Source of the DNA: Paenibacillus humicus NBRC 102415
Lineage (GTDB): Bacteria; Bacillota; Bacilli; Paenibacillales; Paenibacillaceae
Length of the DNA stretch: 64,000 nt
Assembly (NCBI RefSeq): GCF_004000905.1
Contig: NZ_BIMD01000001.1
Location: 124,001 to 188,000, forward strand
Reading direction: 5' to 3'
The notes below the pieces were generated by a model. It ran no database searches and was not told where the DNA came from. It saw only the letters and a program-made list of their open reading frames with translations. The stretch's first letter is position 1. Each line of letters opens with the position of its first letter. A program made the translations under genes and the position numbers. Shown piece after piece: positions 34,308 to 42,749 of the stretch.

Positions 34308-34856
34308 TTACTTGGAAGCGTCGAAAAATCCGTCGAACGCGGCCTTCAGTTGTTCGCTCTTGTCCGAGATCAGGAAGAGCACATAGCTGCCCTTGACGTC
34401 GATGACGTAGCTCTTGGCGTTCTCATACTGGTCGGGCAAATAGTTCTCGAACTGCTTCTGGACGTCGGCGGCGCGCTGCTTGAGCGCATCCTGGACAGCT
34501 TTCATGTCTTTGGCGTCCTTGACTTTCAGGACGGCGATTTCATTCGTCTTGACATTCATGAGAGGAACCTTGATGGCGAAATCCTCCAGAAGCGACGGAT
34601 CGATATGGTACTGCTGCTCGACTCCGTCCTTGTCGACATCCGCGAAGGCCGGCTGTTCGATCTTTTCCAGCATGCCGGCAACGATATCCTTGGCCGACTG
34701 GGCCGGCTCCTTGGGAGTCGACGGAGCGGGAGATGCGGACGGTGCCGGAGATGCCGATGCGGAAGGGCTCGGACTATTTGTGGCCGCATTCGAAGAACAG
34801 GCGGCAAGCGCGATGGCGGCGGAGAGAAGCAGCAGGGCGGATAAGCTTTTTTTCAT
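34308..34856 (-). CDS. DUF4358 lipoprotein
   Basis: The 182-residue precursor has a lipoprotein signal ending in IALAACSSNA, a Ser/Pro/Ala-rich linker (SPSPSASASPAPSASPAP) and a compact domain with LEDFAIKVPLMNVKTNEIAV, typical of DUF4358. Proteins of this family commonly sit with MBOAT/DHHW genes in Firmicutes. As first gene of the three it may be the surface-exposed accessory that helps the acyl transfer, by inference from position. Confidence 0.85.
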   Translation of the reverse strand: MKKSLSALLLLSAAIALAACSSNAATNSPSPSASASPAPSASPAPSTPKEPAQSAKDIVAGMLEKIEQPAFADVDKDGVEQQYHIDPSLLEDFAIKVPLMNVKTNEIAVLKVKDAKDMKAVQDALKQRAADVQKQFENYLPDQYENAKSYVIDVKGSYVLFLISDKSEQLKAAFDGFFDASK

Positions 34857-35068
34857 GATCAGGAACTCCCTTGGGTATAAGATTCTATGTTGTTCAAGGA
34901 AGATAGACGGTCGAAAAATGTCGAATGTTGCGAAAGGAATTAAATCCCAATGGGCGCGCCTGAGGTTCGGATTCGGAGATTGGGATCAGCTCTTTGCGAG
35001 GCATCTGTCCATTGCCAGCCTGAATCGGTTATAATGGATGGGAGAATCCACAGGAAAGCGGGAGTACA

Positions 35069-35788
35069 ATGGGTCGCAAATGGAACAATATCAAGGAAAA
35101 AAAAGCTTCGAAAGACGCCAATACCAGTCGGATTTATGCCAAATTCGGCCTTGAAATCTATGTAGCCGCCCGCAAGGGAGAGCCGGATCCGGAGTCGAAC
35201 CGCGCCCTGCGCGTCGTGCTGGAGCGCGCCAAAACGTACAATGTGCCGAAGGCGATTATCGACCGCGCCATCGACAAGGCGAAGGGAAGCTCGGACGAGG
35301 TGTACGAGGAGCTCCGCTATGAGGGCTTCGGCCCGAACGGCTCCATGGTCATCGTCGATGCGCTGACGAACAACGTGAACCGGACGGCTTCGGCCGTGCG
35401 CGCGGCGTTCAGCAAAAACGGCGGCAACATGGGCGTCAACGGCTCCGTCGCCTACATGTTCGACGCGACTGCCGTCATCGGTGTGGCGGACAAGTCCCTG
35501 GACGACATCATGGAGATCATGCTCGAAGCCGACGTGGACGTGCGCGATATCGTTGAGGAAGACGAGAACATTCTCGTCTATGCCGAGCCGGATCAATTCC
35601 ACGCCGTGCAGGAAGCGCTCAAGGCCGCCGGCATCTCGGAATTCACCGTAGCCGAGCTGACGATGCTCGCTCAGAACTACGTGACGCTGCCGGAAGAAGC
35701 GGAGGCTCCGTTCGAGAAGATCATCGACACGCTGGAGGATCTCGAGGACGTGCAGCAGGTGTATCACAACGTGGAGTATGAGGAATAG
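35069..35788 (+). CDS. yebC: YebC/PmpR-family DNA- or ribosome-associated regulator (YeeI type)
   Basis: The 239-residue protein matches the YebC/TACO1 family: [62 protein letters not shown] (split) and the acidic C-terminal domain. Members act as transcription factors or help ribosomes through proline-rich stretches. AAAGCGGGAG lies before the ATG. It ends in a hairpin terminator at 35803. Confidence 0.93.
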   Translation: MGRKWNNIKEKKASKDANTSRIYAKFGLEIYVAARKGEPDPESNRALRVVLERAKTYNVPKAIIDRAIDKAKGSSDEVYEELRYEGFGPNGSMVIVDALTNNVNRTASAVRAAFSKNGGNMGVNGSVAYMFDATAVIGVADKSLDDIMEIMLEADVDVRDIVEEDENILVYAEPDQFHAVQEALKAAGISEFTVAELTMLAQNYVTLPEEAEAPFEKIIDTLEDLEDVQQVYHNVEYEE

Positions 35789-35802
35789 AATCGCAAAGAG
35801 AA

Positions 35803-35842
35803 GGCCGTCGGCTCCCTCCTAGGAGCTTGACGGTCTTTTTTG
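35803..35842 (+). terminator. Intrinsic terminator of yebC
   Basis: GGCCGTC...GGCTCC and GGAGC...GACGGTC pair around a short loop and are followed by TTTTTT. Confidence 0.8.
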
Positions 35843-35865
35843 CGAGAAAAATGGAGGTGCCGCTT

Positions 35866-35940
35866 ATGCGCGCTGCACGTATCGAAAAGAATGATTTGAC
35901 GCTCAATGCGATATATCGTAATCTCGAAGCAAGACAGTAA
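35866..35940 (+). CDS. Possible 24-residue peptide ahead of the PadR gene
   Basis: ATG 35866 follows a perfect GGAGGT at 8 nt and encodes a 24-residue peptide starting MRAARIEKND and ending YRNLEARQ. It contains the first PadR-type operator inside its codons and stops just before the second. No obvious family; it could be an upstream regulatory peptide, a translated operator region or chance. Confidence 0.35.
   Translation: MRAARIEKNDLTLNAIYRNLEARQ
35896..35924 (+). promoter_or_regulatory. Candidate promoter of padR and the ABC exporter
   Basis: TTGACG (35896-35901) and TAATCT (35919-35924) are 17 bp apart; the -10 is weak. The first CGATATATCG operator fills the spacer, an ideal position for repression. 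Confidence 0.45.
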
Positions 35941-35954
35941 CGATATATCGCATT
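35905..35954. promoter_or_regulatory. Twin CGATATATCG operators
   Basis: AATGCGATATATCGTAA (35905-35921) and TAACGATATATCGCATT (35938-35954) each hold the 10-bp palindrome CGATATATCG, and the two 17-bp units are inverted copies of each other (16 of 17). AT-rich ATAT palindromes are usual PadR-family sites. They stand between promoter and padR start, so autorepression is likely. Confidence 0.7.
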
Positions 35955-35969
35955 GGAGGTTGAACATCG

Positions 35970-36875
35970 ATGAGAGATAGGAGCCGAAGCCGGGAAGGAC
36001 ATAGCTTCCGGAGCGCCCGGCGGCATGGGTTGGAAGGCGGAGATGCCGATAGCCGGCATAAGCATGGGCATGGCCGCGGGGAGGGCCGGGGTCATGCTGG
36101 GCGCAGAGATAGAGAAGATCTCAGAGAAGGAAGCGGTCACGGATACGGTTCCGGACCCAGGCCTGATTTTGGACAAGAGCCGGTGAAAGCTCATGGCCAT
36201 CATCCGGGCCGCGGACACGGCCCCGGCCGCCAGGATGGCGGACGAGGCGGACGAGGCGGACGGGGAGGCGGAGGCGACGGCGGAGGCCGGATGTTCCACC
36301 GGGGGCAGTTGAAGTATGCCGTGCTCCAGCTGTTGAGCCGGGAGCCGATGCATGGCTATCAGCTCATGAAGACGATGGAGGAGGAGAGCGGCGGCAGTTA
36401 TATTCCCAGCGCCGGCTCCGTATATCCCGTGCTTCAGAAGCTTGAGCATAAAGGGCTGATTTCTTCCGAAGCCTCGACGGATAGCCGCCGTTCCTACCGG
36501 ATCACGGAGGAAGGACGGGAGGATCTGGCAGAGCACCGCCGCAGGATGGGAGCCGATGCCGATGCAGGCAAGCCTTCCTGGCAGGACTGGAGAAAGTCTC
36601 ACGCGCAGCGTATGAAGGAGATTTACCATCGGTCTCTTGCAGCTGCGGAGGAATACGGCGGCGAAAAGGGGCCCGACCTCAGCCTGCTGGATTGGAACAG
36701 CATGATCCAATACGGAGTCGAGCTGATGGCGCAGCAGCCTTCCTCGCCTGAGGAGACAGGAAACACTACGCCTTTGGCGGACGCTTACGCAGCTCTGAAA
36801 GCATGGCTGGATGGACTGGAGCAGGACGGAGAAGATGACGTTCAGCCGGGCGAGGCCGAGGCTGCCGGAAAATGA
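35970..36875 (+). CDS. PadR-family regulator with long Gly/Arg/His-rich N-terminal extension
   Basis: The 301-residue protein has a normal PadR winged helix from about residue 108 (MFHRGQLKYAVLQLLSREPM, then HGYQLMKTMEEES and SAGSVYPVLQKLEHKGLI) and an acidic C-terminal part. Before it stands a roughly 107-residue low-complexity region rich in Gly, Arg, His and Asp, ending in GGRGGRGGRGGGGDGGG. GGAGGT before ATG 35970 supports the long form; a GGAGG just before ATG 36291 could also start a short, canonical form. It overlaps the ABC gene by ATGA and presumably represses it. Confidence 0.88.
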   Translation: MRDRSRSREGHSFRSARRHGLEGGDADSRHKHGHGRGEGRGHAGRRDREDLREGSGHGYGSGPRPDFGQEPVKAHGHHPGRGHGPGRQDGGRGGRGGRGGGGDGGGRMFHRGQLKYAVLQLLSREPMHGYQLMKTMEEESGGSYIPSAGSVYPVLQKLEHKGLISSEASTDSRRSYRITEEGREDLAEHRRRMGADADAGKPSWQDWRKSHAQRMKEIYHRSLAAAEEYGGEKGPDLSLLDWNSMIQYGVELMAQQPSSPEETGNTTPLADAYAALKAWLDGLEQDGEDDVQPGEAEAAGK

Positions 36876-38611
36876 TCAAGCTTCTGTCGTCGAAGCTCTC
36901 GCCTTATCGGTGGGCGGTCATCGCAGCGCCGCTGTTCATGCTGCTGGAGGTCGCGATGGATCTGCTGCAGCCGAGATTCATGGCCGCCATCGTCGACCAG
37001 GGCATCGTGAAATCGGATCCGTCCCAGGTGCTGCGGACGGCTCCTTACATGCTCGGCGCAGCCCTTGTCGGCCTGGCAGGCGGAGTGCTGTGCACGGTCT
37101 ATTCTACGCTCGCTTCGCAGAATGCCGGGCATGATCTGCGCGCCAGCTTGTACGGCAAGGTGCAGCGGCTTGGATTGGACACCGTCGACCGCTTCGGAAC
37201 GGGCAGCCTGCTCACCCGGCTCACCGGAGATATCGCCCAGCTGCAGCAGGTCATCCTCGTCGCGCTCCGCATGCTTGCCCGCAGCGTGTTCATCGTTGCC
37301 GGCAGCATCGTCATGTGCATCGTCATCAGTCCGAGGCTGTCCCTCGTGCTGATCGTCATGATTCCGCTGCTCGCGCTGCTTCTGGCGTTCACGACCCGCC
37401 GATCGGTTCCGCTGTTCGGATCGGTGCAGAGAGCAATGGATCGGGTCAACACAATTCTGCAAGAGAATCTATCCGGCATCCGGGTCGTCAAGGCGTTCGT
37501 GCGCGCCGCTCACGAGCGGGAGCGGTTCGGCTCCGCCAGCAACCGCTTCCTGGATGCCAGCCTCCGCGCGGCCCGGCTTGCCGCGCTCAACGGTCCGCTG
37601 CTCGCCATCGTGCTGAATTTCAGCACGGTTGCGGCGCTCTGGTACGGCGGAGCGCTCACCCGCAGCGGGAGCCTGCAGCCCGGGGAGCTGGCCGCATTTC
37701 TGACCTATATCAGCCAGCTACTGTTCGCCACGATGAACCTCGGCAACCATCTCATGACGATCGGCCGCGCTCAGGCATCCGCGAGGCGGATCCAGGAAGT
37801 GCTGCAGGCGGAGACAAAGGAATCGGCCTATAAACCTGAGATCGCAATGCCAGCGCGGCCCGAAAAGGGAGCTCCATGTCTGGAGCTTCGAGGCGCCGGG
37901 TATCGATATCCAAATACGGATGGACGATCGCAGCCGGCTGCGCTGGCAGGAATCGATCTGTCCATCCGCGAAGGAGAACGAATCGGCATCGCCGGCATCA
38001 ACGGAGCGGGCAAATCCACGCTTGCCGGACTGATGGCCGGTCTGCTGAATCCTGCCGAAGGAGAAGTGCTGCTGGATGGAATTCCATTGAAGCAATGGGA
38101 TGCCGGAAAGCTTCGCGAGCGGGTTGGAATCGTGCTGCAGCAAGCGCATCTGTTCAGCGGCTCCATCCGTGAAAATATCGCCTACGGCCGTCCAGGCGCA
38201 GCGGCGGATGACATCGAAGCGGCTGCCGATGATGCGCAGGCCAAGGCTTTCATCGATGCGATTCCTGAACGCTACGAGGCGATGCTCGGCCAGCGCGGCG
38301 TGAACCTGAGCGGAGGCCAGAAGCAGCGGGTCGCTATCGCCCGGACTCTGCTCCTGAAGCCGGATATTCTCATCCTGGATGACAGCTCGAGCGCGCTGGA
38401 CGCCTCGACGGACGCCAGGCTGAGAGAGAAGCTTGAACGAAGGGAGCATACGACCCTGATCGTCATCTCGCAGCGCATCTCTGCACTGGCGGGAATGGAC
38501 CGCATCGCGGTCCTCGAAAATGGAAAATTGACCGCGGTCGGCAGCCACGAGGAGCTTCTCGCCAGCAGCGTTCTGTACCGGCAGCTGTCCGACTCCCAGC
38601 AAGGAGCGTGA
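36872..38611 (+). CDS. ABC exporter half-transporter with degenerate catalytic site
   Basis: The 579-residue protein has six membrane helices in an N-terminal exporter domain and a C-terminal ATPase (Walker A GINGAGKSTLAG, signature LSGGQKQRVAIART, Walker B ILILDDSSSALD). The residue after the Walker B Asp is Asp, not the catalytic Glu, and the switch His is replaced (VISQRI), which marks the non-hydrolytic half of heterodimeric exporters such as BmrC or LmrC. It overlaps padR by ATGA and sits 4 bp before its partner. Confidence 0.93.
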   Translation: MIKLLSSKLSPYRWAVIAAPLFMLLEVAMDLLQPRFMAAIVDQGIVKSDPSQVLRTAPYMLGAALVGLAGGVLCTVYSTLASQNAGHDLRASLYGKVQRLGLDTVDRFGTGSLLTRLTGDIAQLQQVILVALRMLARSVFIVAGSIVMCIVISPRLSLVLIVMIPLLALLLAFTTRRSVPLFGSVQRAMDRVNTILQENLSGIRVVKAFVRAAHERERFGSASNRFLDASLRAARLAALNGPLLAIVLNFSTVAALWYGGALTRSGSLQPGELAAFLTYISQLLFATMNLGNHLMTIGRAQASARRIQEVLQAETKESAYKPEIAMPARPEKGAPCLELRGAGYRYPNTDGRSQPAALAGIDLSIREGERIGIAGINGAGKSTLAGLMAGLLNPAEGEVLLDGIPLKQWDAGKLRERVGIVLQQAHLFSGSIRENIAYGRPGAAADDIEAAADDAQAKAFIDAIPERYEAMLGQRGVNLSGGQKQRVAIARTLLLKPDILILDDSSSALDASTDARLREKLERREHTTLIVISQRISALAGMDRIAVLENGKLTAVGSHEELLASSVLYRQLSDSQQGA

Positions 38612-38615
38612 TCGC

Positions 38616-40370
38616 ATGTCCAAGCCCCAATCCCCTCTCAAGAGGGTCGGTTCCTATCTGAAGGGACAACATCGTTCCGTTCTCTTCATAGCGATTCTCA
38701 CAATCGCCGCTTCCGCCTTGACGCTTGCCGGACCTTATCTGCTCGGGCGAGCCATCGACGGCTTCATTATTCCGAAGGAGAGGGCGGGCCTCACACGTGC
38801 CTGCCTGCTGCTGGCAGCCGTCTATGCGGCATCCGCTTTTGTCGCCTGGATTCAGGCGCGCCTGCTCGCCTCGGTGTCCCAGAGAACGGTTTGGAGGATG
38901 AGAGGCGATCTGTTCAGCCACATCCAGAATCTTCCTCTTCGCTATTTTACCGGAAAAAAGCAAGGCGATCTCATGAGCCGGGCGACCAACGATATCGAGA
39001 ACGTATCCAATACGCTCAACCAAAGCCTGGTGCAGCTGCTGTCGAGCGCGCTCTCGATTGTCGGCAGCTTCGCGGTCATGATCTGGCTGCAGCCGCTGCT
39101 GACTGCGGTCGCCATCTCGACGGTTCCTCTCCTATTTCTCGCCTCCAGGCGCATTGGCGCGGCGACGAAAAAGCAATTCAGGCTGCAGCAGCTGGAGCTG
39201 GGCGCCATCAACGGCTATATTGAGGAGACCGTCTCCGGACGGCGGATCGTCACGCTGTTCAATCAGGAAGACCGTGCAGAGCGGCAGTTCGGCGAGATGA
39301 ACGGCAGGCTGAGAACGGCGGGCGTCAAAGCTCAACTCATTTCCGGCCTCATGGGACCGTCCATGAATGTGCTCGGCCATCTGAACTACCTGCTCATCGC
39401 CGCTGCCGGCGGCTGGCTGGCGGCCGGCGGCCATGCTTCGGCCGGCGTCATCGTCAGCTTCCTGGCCTATTCCAGGCAGTTCAGCTCCCCGATCAACGAG
39501 CTGGCCAACCAGTACAACCTCATCCAGGCCGGAATCGCCGGAGCGGAGAGGGTGTTCGAGACGATGGATGTCCCGTCGGAGCATGACGGGCCGGAACCGT
39601 CCGAGCCGTTGCCGGGCTCCGGCCGTTCTCTCCGGAATTCCGCGGTGACGTTCGACCGGGTCGGATTCGCCTATTCGCCGGAGGCTCCCATCCTCGAGGA
39701 GATCAGCTTCCGCTCGGAGCCGGGCAGCATGACCGCTCTCGTCGGACCTACAGGAGCCGGCAAGACGACGATCATGTCGCTGCTGGCCCGCTTCTACGAG
39801 CCGACCTCGGGCAGCATCTTCATCGGCGGCGAAGAAATCGGGAGCATGGACAAGAGAATGCTTCGCTCCCGCATCGGCATCGTCCTGCAGGACAGCGTCC
39901 TGTTCAAGGGGACGATCCGCGACAATATCCGCTACGGCCGTCTCGACGCTTCGGAGGCGGAGATTGAACGCGCGGCCAAGGCTGCCTCCGCCCACGGCTT
40001 CATAACCCGAATGCCGGACGGCTACGACACGGAGCTGTCGGCCGACGGCGGCAGCCTCAGCCAAGGGCAGCGACAGCTGCTTTGCATCGCCCGTACGCTG
40101 CTGGCCGATCCCGATATCCTTATCCTCGACGAAGCGACGAGCAGCGTCGATACGCTGGCCGAGCAGCGCATCCAGCAGGCGATGGCGGTTCTGATGGAAG
40201 GAAGGACGAGCTTTGTGATCGCCCATCGGCTCAGCACGATCCGGGCTGCGGACACGATTCTGGTCGTTGACGGAGGCCGGATCGTACAGCAGGGCAATCA
40301 TGAACAGCTCTCTTCCGTCCAAGGGCTGTATCGGGATTTGCACACACGGCATTTCCAGAGCGTATCTTGA
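38616..40370 (+). CDS. ABC exporter half-transporter, catalytic partner
   Basis: The 584-residue partner has six helices and an ATPase with intact Walker A GPTGAGKTTIMS, signature LSQGQRQLLCIART, Walker B ILILDEATSSVD with the catalytic Glu, and switch His in VIAHRLS. With the preceding gene it should form a heterodimeric multidrug-type exporter (BmrCD/LmrCD/YheIH-like) controlled by PadR. AAGGAG stands before ATG 38616. Confidence 0.94.
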   Translation: MSKPQSPLKRVGSYLKGQHRSVLFIAILTIAASALTLAGPYLLGRAIDGFIIPKERAGLTRACLLLAAVYAASAFVAWIQARLLASVSQRTVWRMRGDLFSHIQNLPLRYFTGKKQGDLMSRATNDIENVSNTLNQSLVQLLSSALSIVGSFAVMIWLQPLLTAVAISTVPLLFLASRRIGAATKKQFRLQQLELGAINGYIEETVSGRRIVTLFNQEDRAERQFGEMNGRLRTAGVKAQLISGLMGPSMNVLGHLNYLLIAAAGGWLAAGGHASAGVIVSFLAYSRQFSSPINELANQYNLIQAGIAGAERVFETMDVPSEHDGPEPSEPLPGSGRSLRNSAVTFDRVGFAYSPEAPILEEISFRSEPGSMTALVGPTGAGKTTIMSLLARFYEPTSGSIFIGGEEIGSMDKRMLRSRIGIVLQDSVLFKGTIRDNIRYGRLDASEAEIERAAKAASAHGFITRMPDGYDTELSADGGSLSQGQRQLLCIARTLLADPDILILDEATSSVDTLAEQRIQQAMAVLMEGRTSFVIAHRLSTIRAADTILVVDGGRIVQQGNHEQLSSVQGLYRDLHTRHFQSVS

Positions 40371-40407
40371 AGGCTGCAACAAGGAAGCCGGGAAGGAGAG
40401 GACGATT

Positions 40408-41319
40408 ATGGAGCTTACGTATCTTCGTACGTTTGTCGAGGTTGCGGACAGAGGCAGCTACACGGAAGCCGCCGAACGGCTCGGCTATGCCCAGTCGAGC
40501 GTAACGGCCCAGATCCAGAAGCTGGAGGAGGCTTACGGAGCCGTCCTGCTGGAGCGCCGGGGGAGGAGGATGGCGTTGACCGAATCCGGGGAGACGCTGC
40601 TGGGCTATGCCAGGCAGATTCTCAGCCTGCATGCGGAATCGAGGGATGTTGTCGCTTCCGGCGGCAAAGGCACGCTTACGATCGGGACGATCGAGACGGT
40701 CGCCTCATATTACTTGCCCAAGCGGCTGCAAATCTTCGGCCAAAGCCACCCGGATATGAACGTGGCTCTCGTGACCGGCAATGAACCGCAGATCATCAAG
40801 ATGGTCAAGGAGGGCAGTCTGGACGCCGGCTTCATTCTCGATCCGCCTTATGCCGATCCCGAGCTTCATGTGCGCTTGATCCAGGAGCAGGATCTGCTCA
40901 TCGTGACTTCTCCGGAGCATCGCTTCGGCGCTAGGAACACGCTGTCCCTGCGTGATCTGGAAGGCGAATCCGTCATCCTCACCGAGGAAGGCTGCACATA
41001 CCGAGCCTTGCTGCTGCAATCGCTCCGCAAGGAAGCGGTGCCATGCAGGCTCTCGTATGAATTCGGCAGCCTGCAGGCGATCAAGCAGGGCGTCGGCTAC
41101 GGGCTGGGCATCGCTCTTCTGCCGAGAATCGCCGTCGAGAAGGAGATCGCGAGCGGCCAGCTTCATGCCGCGAGGCTGGACCGTTCGGAGTTCCGCTTCT
41201 GCATCCAGCTGCTTTACGCCAAGCGGAGAAGGGTTTCGCAGGCGTTCGAGGCCTTTGTACATGTCATGAGCGGCTCAGGCTCTATCGGTGAAGAGATCGC
41301 TATCCATCGAAACGAATGA
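40408..41319 (+). CDS. LysR-family transcriptional regulator
   Basis: The 303-residue protein starts MELTYLRTFVEVADRGSYTE with the LysR helix-turn-helix (AAERLGYAQSSVTAQIQKLE) and an effector domain from about residue 90 (GTLTIGTIETVASYYLPKRL). GGAAGGAGAGG precedes ATG 40408. The next gene, a rhodanese, starts 100 bp downstream on the same strand and may be its target or simply a neighbour. Effector unknown. Confidence 0.9.
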   Translation: MELTYLRTFVEVADRGSYTEAAERLGYAQSSVTAQIQKLEEAYGAVLLERRGRRMALTESGETLLGYARQILSLHAESRDVVASGGKGTLTIGTIETVASYYLPKRLQIFGQSHPDMNVALVTGNEPQIIKMVKEGSLDAGFILDPPYADPELHVRLIQEQDLLIVTSPEHRFGARNTLSLRDLEGESVILTEEGCTYRALLLQSLRKEAVPCRLSYEFGSLQAIKQGVGYGLGIALLPRIAVEKEIASGQLHAARLDRSEFRFCIQLLYAKRRRVSQAFEAFVHVMSGSGSIGEEIAIHRNE

Positions 41320-41419
41320 TGCCTGGAATCGAAAACGGCCGATAACGGCAGCGGTCAGGTTCATGATAAGCTGGCTTCACGAAAGGTTCCACGAGAACCG
41401 ACAGGAGGCTGAAAGGATC

Positions 41420-41857
41420 ATGACAAGTTCTATCGCATCATCTCTCGTTGAAGAAACTCCCTTCGCCGCGCCGCTTGAAGCCAGCCGCCATTTTGCCGCC
41501 AGGTTGGCGGTAGAGACGGATCCGTCCGATGTGCACCACGATCTGAAGCATGGAGCCGGCTCGTTCGTGCTGATAGACGCCCGTTCGCCGGAAGCTTATG
41601 GAGACGGCCACATTCCCGGCGCCGTCAGCCTTCCCCACAGGCTGATCAACGCCGAATCGGTCCAGTCCCTGGACCCGCAGATTCCGATCGTCGCCTACTG
41701 CTGGAGCCCGGCCTGCAACGCCGGAACGAAGGCGGCCGCCAAGCTCGCCGCGCTCGGATTCCAGGTCAAGGAAATGATCGGCGGCATCGAATACTGGCGC
41801 CGCGAAGGATTCGAGATCGCGGGCAGGCTCGGAGAGGACGCGCCGCTCATTGGATAG
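41420..41857 (+). CDS. Rhodanese-domain protein
   Basis: The 145-residue protein is a single rhodanese domain (FVLIDARSPEAYGDGHIPGA, then the active-site loop VAYCWSPACNAGTKAA, with the catalytic Cys in CWSPAC). It transfers sulfane sulfur or acts as a phosphatase-like relative. ATG 41420 follows AGGAGG at 11 nt and AAAGGA closer by. It lies downstream of a LysR gene and ends in a strong terminator. Confidence 0.88.
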   Translation: MTSSIASSLVEETPFAAPLEASRHFAARLAVETDPSDVHHDLKHGAGSFVLIDARSPEAYGDGHIPGAVSLPHRLINAESVQSLDPQIPIVAYCWSPACNAGTKAAAKLAALGFQVKEMIGGIEYWRREGFEIAGRLGEDAPLIG

Positions 41858-41877
41858 CGGAGCGAATGGGAAGAAAA

Positions 41878-41908
41878 GAAGCCGCCTGCGCAGGCGGCTT
41901 CTTTTTCT
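41878..41908. terminator. Terminator after the rhodanese gene
   Basis: A perfect 24-bp palindrome (GAAGCCGCCTGC and its complement, 41878-41901) is followed by a T-rich run; the A-rich left flank may let it act on the other strand too. Confidence 0.85.
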
Positions 41909-42008
41909 TCCCAAGGAATCCGATAGGATGAGCCGGCATGCCGCCTATTGTTCGGCACCCGGCTAAGTCTTCAGAAAATAGGGGTTCCGATGAGAGGCTG
42001 CCGCCCGT

Positions 42009-42734
42009 CTACGAGCGTCCCTTGCGGCAGCGGTATACCCGTTCCGGCCGCCCGACTCCGTAAGTCAGGTCCGCGTCGATCGTACCGAGACCGACCAGAT
42101 ACTCCAAATACCTGCGGCTGGTAGAGCGGCTGAATCCGATCAGCTTGGCGACCTTTTCGGCCGACATGCCGTTCTTGTCGCCGGCAATCGCCTGGGACAC
42201 CTTATCGAGCGTCAGCTTGTCGATTCCTTTGGGCAGCGGCGAAAGGTCTGCCGGTCCAGGGAGCTCTCCCGCCCGGGTGAGCAGGCGGTCCACGTCATGC
42301 TGCCCGATGCTGTCGGCTTCGTGCAGGCGCGAGAGCTCGCGATGGTAATGGGCGTATCTTTCCATCGTTTCCTTGAGCCTGTCGAATACGACCGGTTTCA
42401 TCAAATAGTCGAAGGCTCCGCAGCGGATCGCCTCCTGCACCGGTCCGATCTCGCGGGCGGCCGTGATCATGACGACATCGGTGCTGCGGTGCAGCTGCCG
42501 GATATGGCGAAGAAGGTCCAGGCCGCTTGCGGGCGGCAGGTAAATATCGAGAAGCACGAGCTGCGGCTCCAGAATTTCAAGCTGAACCTTGGCCTGTGCT
42601 TCGTCGGCAGCGATTCCGCATACCCGGAAGCCGGGAATCTGCTCCAGAAACCGCCTGTTGATCTCGGCGATGCGCAGATCGTCTTCGATAATCAGCACTT
42701 CAATCGGCATGTCGGGCTTTTTTTGCTGTTCCAT
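42009..42734 (-). CDS. CitB/DctR-family response regulator
   Basis: The 241-residue protein has a receiver domain (VLIIEDDLRIAEINRRFLEQ, phospho-acceptor Asp in VLLDIYLP, Lys in LMKPV) and a C-terminal helix-turn-helix of the CitT/DctR/MalR group (GMSAEKVAKLIGFSRSTSRR). GGGAGG is 8 nt before the ATG. It follows the kinase gene by 15 bp; together they face the tctCBA operon and probably control it in response to a di- or tricarboxylate. Confidence 0.92.
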   Translation of the reverse strand: MEQQKKPDMPIEVLIIEDDLRIAEINRRFLEQIPGFRVCGIAADEAQAKVQLEILEPQLVLLDIYLPPASGLDLLRHIRQLHRSTDVVMITAAREIGPVQEAIRCGAFDYLMKPVVFDRLKETMERYAHYHRELSRLHEADSIGQHDVDRLLTRAGELPGPADLSPLPKGIDKLTLDKVSQAIAGDKNGMSAEKVAKLIGFSRSTSRRYLEYLVGLGTIDADLTYGVGRPERVYRCRKGRS

Positions 42735-42749
42735 GACTTCAACCTCCCG

